Positions 25,223-34,230 of a stretch of DNA of 34,317 nt are shown piece by piece. Source of the DNA: Bordetella parapertussis (GTDB lineage Bacteria; Pseudomonadota; Gammaproteobacteria; Burkholderiales; Burkholderiaceae_B); NCBI GenBank assembly GCA_945872285.1, contig CAMBZR010000032.1, forward strand, positions 1 to 34,317. Direction: 5' to 3'. Within the stretch, counting starts at the first letter, position 1, and every line of letters begins with the position of its first letter. Made by a program: the position numbers and the translations under genes. The notes below the pieces were generated by a model. It searched no databases. It was not told the origin of the DNA and worked only from the letters and a program-made list of their open reading frames with translations.

Positions 25223-28200
25223 ACACGGTGCATGAATTCATAGAGCACTTCGCCCGTGTGCGATTTTGAACGCACCTTCATTACCTCCTCAGGCGTGCCT
25301 TCGATCACAAGCTTGCCACCACCCGTGCCACCCTCTGGACCCAAATCCAGCAGCCAGTCGGCCTCAGCAATAATGTCAAGATTGTGCTCGATGACGACTA
25401 CGGTGTTACCAGCTTCTACGAGTCGATGTAAAACACGGATCAACTTCTCGACGTCCGCCATCGAGAGGCCAACGGTTGGCTCATCCAAGACGTAAAGGGT
25501 GTGGGGCAGGCGCGAGGCACGACCTGTTGTAATCACGCCTTCTGTCATCCTAGCCTTGGCAAGCTCGGTCACTAATTTAATCCGTTGCGCCTCGCCACCG
25601 GACAGCGTCGGGGAGGGCTGGCCGAGCGTGATATAGCCCAAGCCTACGTCCTGCATCAATTGCAGGGGGTGCCGAATTTTCGGATGCGCGGCAAAGTAGC
25701 CAATCGCATCATCTACCTCGAGCGATAGCACAGCGCCAGCATGCCTCTCGCGCATACGTACGCCTAAGGTGTCGGTATTAAAGCGTGCACCACTGCACGC
25801 ATCGCAGGGCACCTTGATGTCTGGCAAAAAGCTCATCTCAAGGGTGCGCATGCCTTGTCCTTCGCACAGCGGGCAGCGGCCATCGCCAGTGTTGAACGAA
25901 AATCTTCCCGCGCCCCAGCCACGGATCCGCGCCTCTTGGGTGTCGGCAAATTGCTTGCGCACGTCATCCCAAAAGCCAATATAGGTTGCGGGGCAAGAGC
26001 GTGGCGTCTTACCGATCGGAGTCTGATCGACTTCAAGTACGCGATCGATAGAGTTCCAACCCTCAATGCTTTCACAGCCGTGCCACTGAGGATCTGCACG
26101 TAGCGAAACCGCAGCACCCAGATTATCGAGTAATACTTCACGGGCGAGCGTAGACTTGCCTGAGCCTGATACACCTGTGACCACGCTCAGGCGTCCGATT
26201 GGGAAATGTGCCGTGAGGTGACGCAAGTTATGCAGTTTTGCACCTTTGACGGTGATCATTGGCGTATCTTTTGCGACCGGCCTGCGTGGCTGCAGAGGGT
26301 GCGCCAAGGGGTGCTTTAAGTAATGCCCAGTTGTAGACTCTGGCGCATCCATCAAGTCTTGCAAACTGCCTTGGGCTACCACGCGCCCGCCGCGAATGCC
26401 TGCGCCGGGACCAATATCAATGATGTGTTCGGCGCGGCGAATGGTGTCATCGTCGTGCTCAACCACTACCAAGGTATTGCCATTTTTTTCAAGTCGCGAC
26501 AAGGCGCCCAGCAAGATTCGATTGTCGCGTGGATGTAAACCAATCGTGGGTTCGTCAAGCACGTAGCAAACGCCTTGCATGTTTGAACCTAGCTGAGCGG
26601 CCAGTCGTATGCGCTGCGCTTCGCCACCAGACAGCGTTGGTGCGGCGCGATCTAGCGCCAGGTAGCCAAGCCCAACTTCTTGCATAAATTGGAGACGACC
26701 ACGAATTTCAGACAAGATGTCGCGTGCAATCTCTGCGTCACGACCACGCAAAACTAACGCCGTAAAAAAAGTGTGAGCATCCGAGACGGCCAGGCCCGCA
26801 AGCTCGGCAATCGATTTGTCGCGCCACAGCACTGCGCGCGAAATAGGGTTCAAGCGTGCACCCTGACAACTCGTGCAGGTCGTTGCCTCGCCTTCGAACC
26901 AGGCGTTCCAGGCCGTTTCTTCGCCGGTTTGTGCTTCGTCAAAGCCCTGTAACTTTAAACCGGTGCCAAAACAACCGTGACACCAGCCGTGCTTTGAGTT
27001 GTACGAAAACATACGTGGGTCAGGCTCTGGAAAGCTTGTGCCACAGCTTGGGCAGGCACGCTTGACCGAGAAATGCGTTTGATCGAGCTTGGCTGACATA
27101 TTCGTATGCAGTCTGTCGAGCGACGACACCACACTCATGATGCCTTGGCCGTGTTCAAGCGCACTGCGCACGCCCTCACGCAGTTGTGCTTCGTTGTCGG
27201 TACCGACAACTAGGTCAGCCACGGGCAACTCAATGGTGTGCTCTTTAAACCGATCTAAACGCGGCCACTTTGCGGTACCAATAAATTCGTCATCGACCCG
27301 CAGATGGGTGTAACCCTTGCCGGCAGCCCATTTTGCCAGATCGGTATAGAAGCCTTTACGGGCTGTGACTAACGGTGCCAGCAAACCGATGCGCTGGCCC
27401 TTATGGTCGCGCATGATCCGAGCGACGATCTGATCGGCACTTTGTGGTTCGACGCTGACCTGACATTGCGGGCACATTTGCGTGCCCAGCTTCATGTACA
27501 ACAGACGCAAGAAATGATGGATTTCAGTCATCGTGGCGACAGTGGATTTTCGACCGCCGCGGCTGGTGCGCTGCTCGATTGCTACTGTCGGTGGGATACC
27601 AAAAATAGCGTCGACGTCTGGCTTGCCTGCAGGTTGCACAATCGCGCGCGCATAGGCGTTTAGCGATTCAAGATAACGGCGCTGCCCTTCGTTAAATAAG
27701 ATATCGAACGCCAGCGTTGACTTGCCCGAACCCGATACGCCTGTAATGACGGTGAACTTATCGTGCGGAATACTGACGTTGATATTTTTAAGATTGTGTT
27801 CGCGCGCGTGCAAGATATCAATGGTGGCGGCCCGACGTTTTTCTTTTAAGACGGTTTGCAGCGAACGGCCTGAGGAGTTGCCCGTTGCGCCAGCGGGCTC
27901 GCGCAACGGACGGGCTGCTTGTCGAGGATCGTCGGTTGCAAGAACGTCGAGCATCGACGCACCAATCGCGTCAGGCGTCATGGCGACCGCATAATCGCGT
28001 AGCGCTGCGCCGGTATGCGAAGTAGGGTGTGCCATGACTTGTTCAGGGCTGCCTGAAACAATGAGCTCACCGCCCGCATCGCCACCTTCTGGTCCTAAAT
28101 CAATCACCCAGTCTGCAGCACGAATCACATCAAGGTTGTGCTCAATGATTAACAGCGTGTGGCCGGCACCGAGTAATTTTCTAAAGGCACGCATCAAGCG

Positions 28201-30882
28201 CGCCACATCGTCAAAGTGCAAACCAGTAGTCGGCTCATCGAATAAAAATAAACTGCCTTTTTTGGCAAGTTTGGCAGTCGAGATGCCGCTGCGCGCGGCT
28301 TCGGCTAAGTGACCCGCGAGCTTTAAACGTTGCGCTTCGCCGCCCGAGAGCGTGGGCACAGGCTGGCCGAGCTTGACGTATTCAAGGCCCACATCCTCAA
28401 GCGGCGCTAAGCCTAACTGCACATCGCGCAGACCCTTAAAAAATTCAAGTGCTTCAGAGACCGTCATGTCGAGCACGGCATCGATCGACGCGCGTCGGCC
28501 CAGATGCTCGATTTCAACTTCACGTACTTCGGGTCTAAAGCGCTTGCCATCGCAATCTGGGCAACGAATATAAACGTCAGATAAAAACTGCATCTCGACG
28601 TGTTCAAAGCCCGTGCCACCACAGGTCGGGCAGCGCCCGTCGCCACTGTTAAAACTAAAGGTGCCCGCGGTGTAACCCCGCTCGCGAGCGACCGGCGCTT
28701 GAGAAAACAGTTTGCGAATCGGATCAAACGCGCCTACGTAGCTGGCTGGATTCGAGCGAGCAGTTTTGCCAATCTGGGCCTGATTGACCATGACGACTTC
28801 GGCAAGTTGCTCGGCACCTAGAAGCCGGTCAAAAGCGCCGGGCGACTCGGTGGGTTTACCCATGATCTTGAGTAACCCTGGATAAAGCACATCTTGGATC
28901 AAGGTTGACTTTCCCGAACCCGAGACGCCTGTGACACAAACCAAACGACCAAGCGGGATTTCGATTGAAACGTTTTTGAGATTATTGGCAGTCACGCCTT
29001 CAAGTAGCAGGCGAGGGGTGTTGGGCGCAACGGGTAAAGGCCGGGGGGCCTCGACCTTCATGCGGCCGCCCATGTATTTGCCGGTTAAGGTTGTGGCGTC
29101 GCGCAGTTCAAGTGGGGTGCCATCAAAGACGATTTGGCCACCACGCTCGCCGGGGCCCGGACCCACGTCAATGACACGGTCGGCAGCGATCATGACCTGT
29201 GGATCATGCTCGACCACAACCAAGGTATTGCCCGCGTCACGCAAGCGATGCATCACTTCAACGACCCGATGAATGTCGCGTGGGTGCAGGCCAATTGAGG
29301 GCTCATCCAGCACAAAGAGTGTATTGACGAGCGACGTGCCCAGCGCAGTGGTTAAATTAATCCGTTGCACCTCACCGCCCGAGAGCGTGCGACTTTGTCG
29401 ATCAAGCGTCAGGTACCCTAAGCCAACGTCGCACAAAAACTTTAGTCGTGCACGCACTTCGGTTAACACCAGATCCATCGCGGCATCCAGGCCACCGTCA
29501 AACTTCAGCGTATCGGCAAAGGCGCGTAATTGAACGATCGGGGTCAACATCAAATCTTGAATCGATTTGTGTTCGATTTTCCAGAGCAGCGCGTCGGGCT
29601 TCAGGCGTGCGCCATGGCAGGTGGGGCAGAGGGTATAGCTTCGATACTTTGAAAGCAATACCCGCACGTGCATTTTGTACGACTTAGTCTCAAGCCAGTT
29701 AAAGAATTTTTGTACGCCGTACCATTGGGTTTTCCAGGCACCGCTGCCACCTTTCCAGAGTGGGTCGCCATCAAGCACCCAGTCTTTGTGCTCTTGAGGC
29801 AAATGACGCCAGGGCGTGTTGACCGAAACGTTGGCACGTTTGGCGTACTTCAACATCTCTTCGTGGCATTCTTTGTAGCTTGGCGTTTGCCAGGGCTTCA
29901 CAGCACCTTGCTCGAGGGTTTTGTTCTCGTCGGGGATGACTAAGCCAAAATCGATTCCGATGACGCGACCAAAACCGCGACAGGCCTCGCAGGCGCCAAG
30001 CGGCGAGTTAAACGAAAACGTGCTAGGCAAAGGGTCGCTGTAACTGATGTTGCAGTCAGCGCAGTGCAGCTTGTCGCTGAATTTCCAGACCTCTGTGTCA
30101 GCGTCCTCTTGATCAAGCGCATGCACGGCGATCAAACCATTGCCCATTTTCAAGGCAATATCAAAGGCCTCCATTACGCGTGACGCCTCAGCCCCTTCAA
30201 AGCGAAACCGGTCTTGCACCACGCGAAGCGTGCGTAATTGAGGCGATAGCATCGCTGATTTTTTTGAAGTCTTTTTGGCGGGCTTGGCTGAGACGGCAGC
30301 AGCGACTGCGTTTGGCTGCGTCGGGCTCTCGTCCGCATGCACACGGGTGTAGCCTTGTTGGTCCAAAAAGCCCCGCACCTCATCCTCGGTAAAGTTGGCT
30401 GGGACTTGCACGGGAAACGTCACGACCAAGCGTGGATTGCCAACCTGGGCAGCGCGTTGAGCCATGGCAGAAAAAATCGAGGCCGTGCTGTCGCGACAAA
30501 CCGCTTGCCCACAGCCGCGACAAATTAAGTGCGCACCGCGCGCAAAAAGCAGCTTCAAATGATCATTGAGCTCGGTCATGGTGCCCACGGTGCTGCGTGA
30601 GCTGCGCACTGGGTTGGTCTGATCAATCGCGATCGCGGGCAAGATGCCCTCAATGCGATCAACGACCGGCTTGTCCATGCGGTCTAAAAACTGTCGCGCG
30701 TAGGGCGAAAAGGTTTCGACGTAGCGCCGCTGCCCCTCGGCGTAAAGCGTATCAAAGGCCAGTGAACTCTTGCCCGAGCCGCTCACGCCCGTAATCACGG
30801 TCAAGTCGCCAGTGTTCAGGGTCAAGTCAAGATTTTTGAGATTGTTCTGGCGCGCGCCAGTAATGCGGATCGTTGGGTTCAT
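25219..30882 (-). CDS. uvrA: Double-length UvrA-family protein (two UvrA copies in tandem)
   Basis: DNA-damage recognition ATPase of nucleotide excision repair, but 1887 residues against about 940 for a usual UvrA. It contains two complete UvrA-like halves, about 1-960 and 1020-1887, joined by a Pro/Ser/Gly-rich linker. Four Walker A loops GVSGSGKS lie near 31, 650, 1046 and 1568, and four LSGGE signatures near 499, 842, 1414 and 1757. Each half has CxxC zinc modules (for example CPTCGGTGFEHVE and CPLCEGQGMRTLE). Half two has a recognisable UvrB-binding-like segment (GLLAPLVTARKGFY); in half one this region diverges and has a Lys-rich insert (AKPAKKTSKKS). Double UvrAs occur in Burkholderiales, usually besides a standard uvrA that is not in this window. 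No LexA box is seen; a TAAAAT lies 6 nt before the ATG. Confidence 0.93.
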   Translation of the reverse strand: MNPTIRITGARQNNLKNLDLTLNTGDLTVITGVSGSGKSSLAFDTLYAEGQRRYVETFSPYARQFLDRMDKPVVDRIEGILPAIAIDQTNPVRSSRSTVGTMTELNDHLKLLFARGAHLICRGCGQAVCRDSTASIFSAMAQRAAQVGNPRLVVTFPVQVPANFTEDEVRGFLDQQGYTRVHADESPTQPNAVAAAVSAKPAKKTSKKSAMLSPQLRTLRVVQDRFRFEGAEASRVMEAFDIALKMGNGLIAVHALDQEDADTEVWKFSDKLHCADCNISYSDPLPSTFSFNSPLGACEACRGFGRVIGIDFGLVIPDENKTLEQGAVKPWQTPSYKECHEEMLKYAKRANVSVNTPWRHLPQEHKDWVLDGDPLWKGGSGAWKTQWYGVQKFFNWLETKSYKMHVRVLLSKYRSYTLCPTCHGARLKPDALLWKIEHKSIQDLMLTPIVQLRAFADTLKFDGGLDAAMDLVLTEVRARLKFLCDVGLGYLTLDRQSRTLSGGEVQRINLTTALGTSLVNTLFVLDEPSIGLHPRDIHRVVEVMHRLRDAGNTLVVVEHDPQVMIAADRVIDVGPGPGERGGQIVFDGTPLELRDATTLTGKYMGGRMKVEAPRPLPVAPNTPRLLLEGVTANNLKNVSIEIPLGRLVCVTGVSGSGKSTLIQDVLYPGLLKIMGKPTESPGAFDRLLGAEQLAEVVMVNQAQIGKTARSNPASYVGAFDPIRKLFSQAPVARERGYTAGTFSFNSGDGRCPTCGGTGFEHVEMQFLSDVYIRCPDCDGKRFRPEVREVEIEHLGRRASIDAVLDMTVSEALEFFKGLRDVQLGLAPLEDVGLEYVKLGQPVPTLSGGEAQRLKLAGHLAEAARSGISTAKLAKKGSLFLFDEPTTGLHFDDVARLMRAFRKLLGAGHTLLIIEHNLDVIRAADWVIDLGPEGGDAGGELIVSGSPEQVMAHPTSHTGAALRDYAVAMTPDAIGASMLDVLATDDPRQAARPLREPAGATGNSSGRSLQTVLKEKRRAATIDILHAREHNLKNINVSIPHDKFTVITGVSGSGKSTLAFDILFNEGQRRYLESLNAYARAIVQPAGKPDVDAIFGIPPTVAIEQRTSRGGRKSTVATMTEIHHFLRLLYMKLGTQMCPQCQVSVEPQSADQIVARIMRDHKGQRIGLLAPLVTARKGFYTDLAKWAAGKGYTHLRVDDEFIGTAKWPRLDRFKEHTIELPVADLVVGTDNEAQLREGVRSALEHGQGIMSVVSSLDRLHTNMSAKLDQTHFSVKRACPSCGTSFPEPDPRMFSYNSKHGWCHGCFGTGLKLQGFDEAQTGEETAWNAWFEGEATTCTSCQGARLNPISRAVLWRDKSIAELAGLAVSDAHTFFTALVLRGRDAEIARDILSEIRGRLQFMQEVGLGYLALDRAAPTLSGGEAQRIRLAAQLGSNMQGVCYVLDEPTIGLHPRDNRILLGALSRLEKNGNTLVVVEHDDDTIRRAEHIIDIGPGAGIRGGRVVAQGSLQDLMDAPESTTGHYLKHPLAHPLQPRRPVAKDTPMITVKGAKLHNLRHLTAHFPIGRLSVVTGVSGSGKSTLAREVLLDNLGAAVSLRADPQWHGCESIEGWNSIDRVLEVDQTPIGKTPRSCPATYIGFWDDVRKQFADTQEARIRGWGAGRFSFNTGDGRCPLCEGQGMRTLEMSFLPDIKVPCDACSGARFNTDTLGVRMRERHAGAVLSLEVDDAIGYFAAHPKIRHPLQLMQDVGLGYITLGQPSPTLSGGEAQRIKLVTELAKARMTEGVITTGRASRLPHTLYVLDEPTVGLSMADVEKLIRVLHRLVEAGNTVVVIEHNLDIIAEADWLLDLGPEGGTGGGKLVIEGTPEEVMKVRSKSHTGEVLYEFMHRV

Positions 30883-31007
30883 GGTGCGATTTTAAGGCGG
30901 GTGCCAGAGTTCTTGCTTTCCAAACTAGCAATACCCCTAAAGCGGGCCCAAACCCTGTTGTTAGCGGTTTTAGAGTACTATTACTTGTTCCCTACCGGAG
31001 AATTGCT

Positions 31008-31139
31008 ATGGCTTCAGAAACAAAACGTACGCGCCGCAACACGCTCGAGCGCCGTTGCTTAGGCAAGGCCTTCAAGCGCCTGTTCGTCAACGCCCCTAAA
31101 GGCGTGTTCAAAATGCTTGAAAAAGTCAAAAAAGCCTAA
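31008..31139 (+). CDS. Small, strongly basic protein of unknown function (43 aa)
   Basis: I do not recognise this protein. ATG 31008 has a clear Shine-Dalgarno (CCGGAG, 7 nt upstream), and the gene ends 27 nt before a strong terminator, so it looks like a real monocistronic small gene and not noise. 43 residues with 14 Lys/Arg against three Glu. The N-terminal half is Arg-rich (KRTRRNTLERRCLGK) and the C-terminal half is an amphipathic Lys/Phe helix (GVFKMLEKVKKA). No signal peptide or long hydrophobic segment. Nucleic-acid or membrane-surface binding is plausible by composition only. It is divergent from uvrA with 125 bp between. Confidence 0.7.
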   Translation: MASETKRTRRNTLERRCLGKAFKRLFVNAPKGVFKMLEKVKKA

Positions 31140-31166
31140 GTTTTATAGGGTCTTTTTTGGTGAGCT

Positions 31167-31204
31167 AAAGGCTCAGTCATGAAAATGACTGGGCTTTTAT
31201 TTTG
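31167..31204 (+). terminator. Strong intrinsic terminator after the small basic gene
   Basis: A 14-bp stem (31167-31180 with 31185-31198, two G-T pairs) closed by a GAAA tetraloop, the stem finishing in TTTT and followed by ATTTT. This is a near-ideal rho-independent terminator for + strand transcripts. Confidence 0.9.
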
Positions 31205-31350
31205 GTGTGGCCAAACAGTTGGGCCTCATGTTGTCCACTTAAGCCGTTTCGCCATAGCCTGGCGCTTTTGAATGCCATTTTCCCCAGCGTACTGAATCGA
31301 TCGCGCATCGGTTGGGTTTGTTGGGTGACAAGGGTTATCCCTAGGTGCCT

Positions 31351-31371
31351 CGTGGGCATTTTGCACCCACG
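31351..31371. repeat. Inverted repeat upstream of the cyclase operon
   Basis: CGTGGG (31351-31356) and CCCACG (31366-31371) with a 9-nt spacer lie about 50-70 bp before the cyclase ATG in the 279-bp gap 31140-31418. The position suits an operator or activator site for the catabolic operon. Apart from this and the terminator I see nothing else in that gap. Confidence 0.4.
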
Positions 31372-31418
31372 CCGCGAGTGATAATCGATCAATCAATAAA
31401 ACAAACGGAGATATCAGC

Positions 31419-32474
31419 ATGAGCAGCTCAACAAGATGGGTAAAGCGTCCAGAAGGCTCAACCTGGGGCGACTTCGGACCCGATGATCAGCGCGGCCGCA
31501 TTAACTTGCTGACCCCTGAAAAAATCAAACAGGGCGTGGCCGAGGTCGAGCACGGTCTTGCCTTTTGTTTGAGCCTGCCGCTTGATCTGCCTGGCGGCAA
31601 TTTACTGAACCCGCGCCGTTTTCCGCCCGTCATCCGTCCGACCCTACGCGACGGGCGCCCAAACATGAACTATCGCCTGTTTAGCGACAATGATCAGCAC
31701 ACTGATGTCATCAGCGACGATCTGGTCGTGATGCATCTGCAGTACTCAACCCAATGGGACAGTCTGGCGCACGTTGGTTCGTTGTTTGATGCGAATGGCG
31801 ACGGCATCCCTGAAGCCGTCTACTACAACGGCTATCGCGCCGGGAAAGATATTCAAGGTCCGACCGACGGAAAAGATGCGGGCGTGCCCCCACCAGGTGA
31901 TCAGCGCAGCACCTCGAACGCGATTGCTCTAGGGATACAGAATATGGCCGAGTCTTGCGTACAAGGCCGCGGCGTGATGATAGATTTTCATGCGCACTTT
32001 GGCAACAAGCGTGAAAACATTAGTTACGACACCTTGATGCGCATCATGGAGCAAGACAAAGTGGTCGTTGAGAAAGGCGATATGGTTTGCCTGCATACGG
32101 GCTTTGCGCAGATGTTGATGGACATGAACGGCAAGCCCGATCTCAAGCTTTTAAATAATAGTTGCGCAGCCTTAGACGGTCGCGATAAAAAGCTGTTGAA
32201 CTGGATCACCGACAGTCAGTTGGTGGTGTTGATGGCCGATAACTATGCGGTTGAAGCGCATCCGGCAACGAGTCACATTGGTTGTTGCGCCACCTTGCCG
32301 ATTCACGAGCATTGCTTGTTTAAGCTGGGCGTGCACTTGGGAGAAATGTTTTATTTGACACAACTGGCGCAATGGTTGCGTAAAAATGGTCGTAATCGCT
32401 TCTTGCTGACTGCACCGCCTTTGCGTTTACCTGGTGCGGTGGGCTCACCCTCAACGGCGGTGGCGACTGTTTAA
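31419..32474 (+). CDS. Cyclase-family protein (kynurenine-formamidase-like superfamily)
   Basis: Predicted metal-dependent hydrolase of the cyclase superfamily (PF04199 type), 351 residues. GDFGPDDQRGRINLLTPEKI near the N terminus is the typical opening of the long bacterial branch. The metal region is QYSTQWDSLAHVG, where the classical HxGTHxDxxxH is reduced to a WDSLAH form common in this branch. GVMIDFHAHFG and LMADNYAVEAHP follow. Known relatives hydrolyse formyl amides or lactone-like rings; the substrate here is unknown. Good ribosome-binding site (ACGGAG). Its stop overlaps the AtuA start by one base (TAATG). Confidence 0.85.
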   Translation: MSSSTRWVKRPEGSTWGDFGPDDQRGRINLLTPEKIKQGVAEVEHGLAFCLSLPLDLPGGNLLNPRRFPPVIRPTLRDGRPNMNYRLFSDNDQHTDVISDDLVVMHLQYSTQWDSLAHVGSLFDANGDGIPEAVYYNGYRAGKDIQGPTDGKDAGVPPPGDQRSTSNAIALGIQNMAESCVQGRGVMIDFHAHFGNKRENISYDTLMRIMEQDKVVVEKGDMVCLHTGFAQMLMDMNGKPDLKLLNNSCAALDGRDKKLLNWITDSQLVVLMADNYAVEAHPATSHIGCCATLPIHEHCLFKLGVHLGEMFYLTQLAQWLRKNGRNRFLLTAPPLRLPGAVGSPSTAVATV

Positions 32475-33829
32475 TGAAAGACGTCATCCGAATCGGTTCA
32501 GGTGCGGCGTGGTGGGGCGACCGCGTTGAACCCGCTGCGCTCAATGCCGAGAAAGGTCAGCTAGATTATCTGTGCTTTGAAACGATGGCCGAGGCGACTG
32601 TCTCGGCCGCTCAAGTGCGCGCACGGCGTGACCCCTCCTTTCCAGGCTATGACACCTATCTAGATGATCGGATGAAGGCGGTATTGCCCGCTTGCATGAA
32701 AAACGGCACCAAGATCATCACCAATCAAGGCTGGATCAATCCAGATGCCGCTGCCAAACGGATTGTGTATTGGCTGAATGAGTTTGGTTTTAAAGGCATC
32801 AAGGTCGCCTCGGTCAATGGCAGCTTAATTACCGAACACGTGCTGGATTTGACTGACGTGATTTTAGAAAATGGTCTACCCACCTCGACGTTGAAGTCGA
32901 ATTTGATTTCGGCTGAAGTCTATCAAGGCGCCGAGCCGATTGTCGAAGCCCTGAAAGCGGGTGCTCAAATCGTGATTACGGGCCGTGTCGCTGACCCCTC
33001 AATTTTTATGGCGCCGATGATGTATGAGTTTGATTGGGATCCACTCGATCACGTCAAACTGGGTCAAGGTAATGGCATTGGTCACTTGCTTGAGTGCGGC
33101 GCGCAGGCGACGGGCGGGTATTTTTCAGATCCAGGGTTTAAAGATGTGCCAGAGCCCTGGAACTTTGGTTTTCCGATTGCTGAAGTCAGTCGCGATGGCA
33201 CTGCGGTCATCACCAAAGTGGCCGGTACGGGAGGCGCGATTACGCTCGAAACAATTAAAGAACAGATGTTGTACGAAGTACATGATCCGGCTAACTATCT
33301 GACCCCCGATGTGGTGGTTGATTTCACCACCGTGCACATCGAGCAGGTTGGAGCAGATCGTGTCCGTGTCAGCAATATCGGTGGAAAGCCACGTACACCA
33401 ACCTTGAAAGTCTCGATTGGGTGTACCGAGGGTTTCATTGGCGAGGATATGTTTTTTTACGCGGGCCCTGGCGCTTTGCGTCGCGCCGAGTTAGCCAAGA
33501 AGATTCTTGAAGAGCGCTTCAAAATCGTTAAGTTGCAAGCCGAAGAGATTCGAATTGATTACTTGGGTTTGAATGCGATTCACGGCGCAGCAACACCTGC
33601 CGATGCCCCCGAGCCTTATGAAGTGGCCGTGCGTGTGGCTGCCCGCACCAAGACCCGTGAAGAGGCGGCTAAGGTGGGTCGTGAAATCGATGGTATGGCT
33701 GTGTCGGGTATTGCTCATACGGGCAAACGGGTGCCACATCAGGATCGCACCCGCGAAGTGATTGGCGTGTGGTCATCATTGGTAGCACGCGAAAAGGTGT
33801 TCGCCTCTGTAAATTATTTTGTGAGCTAA
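32474..33829 (+). CDS. AtuA-family protein (acyclic terpene utilisation, DUF1446)
   Basis: 451-residue protein whose N terminus (IRIGSGAAWWGDRVEPA, then QLDYLCFETMAEATVSAAQ) is characteristic of the AtuA family. AtuA is encoded in the citronellol/geraniol catabolic cluster of Pseudomonas, but its reaction has not been established. GRVADPSIFMAPMMYEF and HLLECGAQATGGYFSDPG are further conserved blocks. The usual long AtuA carries a C-terminal domain of about 110 residues; here that domain is a separate gene three bases downstream and in the same frame. No geranyl-CoA carboxylase genes are in view, so terpene use is not shown. Confidence 0.88.
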   Translation: MKDVIRIGSGAAWWGDRVEPAALNAEKGQLDYLCFETMAEATVSAAQVRARRDPSFPGYDTYLDDRMKAVLPACMKNGTKIITNQGWINPDAAAKRIVYWLNEFGFKGIKVASVNGSLITEHVLDLTDVILENGLPTSTLKSNLISAEVYQGAEPIVEALKAGAQIVITGRVADPSIFMAPMMYEFDWDPLDHVKLGQGNGIGHLLECGAQATGGYFSDPGFKDVPEPWNFGFPIAEVSRDGTAVITKVAGTGGAITLETIKEQMLYEVHDPANYLTPDVVVDFTTVHIEQVGADRVRVSNIGGKPRTPTLKVSIGCTEGFIGEDMFFYAGPGALRRAELAKKILEERFKIVKLQAEEIRIDYLGLNAIHGAATPADAPEPYEVAVRVAARTKTREEAAKVGREIDGMAVSGIAHTGKRVPHQDRTREVIGVWSSLVAREKVFASVNYFVS

Positions 33830-33832
33830 GCC

Positions 33833-34195
33833 ATGAAAGTCAAACTACAACATGTCGCGCATGCGCGCTCTGGCGACAAGGGTGACACCTCAAATATTGC
33901 TGTCTATGCCTATGTGCCAGCGTTTTATCCCTTGCTCAAAGAGCAGCTGACTGCCGAGAAGCTCAAAGCCTTTTACAAAGGTGCGATTAAAGGCCCAGTG
34001 ACACGCTACGAAGTTGAAAACTTGCACGCAATGAATTTTGTTGCGCAAGGCGCGTTAGGGGGCGGCGTCTCGAGAAGCCTTTGCTTAGACAACTATGGCA
34101 AGGCGTTGTCGGCTGCGATTCTTGGTTTTGAAATTGAAGTGCCCGAGGCATTGCGCTCTTCATTACGTGGCCAACATTTGCTGGCGAACACCTGA
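33833..34195 (+). CDS. Detached AtuA C-terminal domain protein
   Basis: 120-residue protein matching the C-terminal domain of long AtuA proteins: HVAHARSGDKGDTSNIAVYAY is the hallmark, followed by YEVENLHAMNFVAQGALGGGVSRSLCLDNYGK. It starts with its own ATG after TAA-GCC, in the same reading frame as AtuA, with only a weak GTGAG upstream. It is probably a subunit that associates with the AtuA body. Function unknown. Confidence 0.85.
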   Translation: MKVKLQHVAHARSGDKGDTSNIAVYAYVPAFYPLLKEQLTAEKLKAFYKGAIKGPVTRYEVENLHAMNFVAQGALGGGVSRSLCLDNYGKALSAAILGFEIEVPEALRSSLRGQHLLANT

Positions 34196-34230
34196 TTGTT
34201 TATCAATAGAACTTTGCGTCTGACCTTGTG

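Noticed and set aside
30873..31007. 88-residue version of the small basic protein
   Set aside because: The extra N-terminal part overlaps the uvrA 5' end and has no ribosome-binding site; the ATG at 31008 has one.
30883..31007. LexA/SOS box between uvrA and the small gene
   Set aside because: A CTGT is present, but there is no ACAG at the right spacing.
31177..31420. Antisense frames in the gap before the cyclase gene
   Set aside because: They read back through the terminator hairpin and show no motif or ribosome-binding site.
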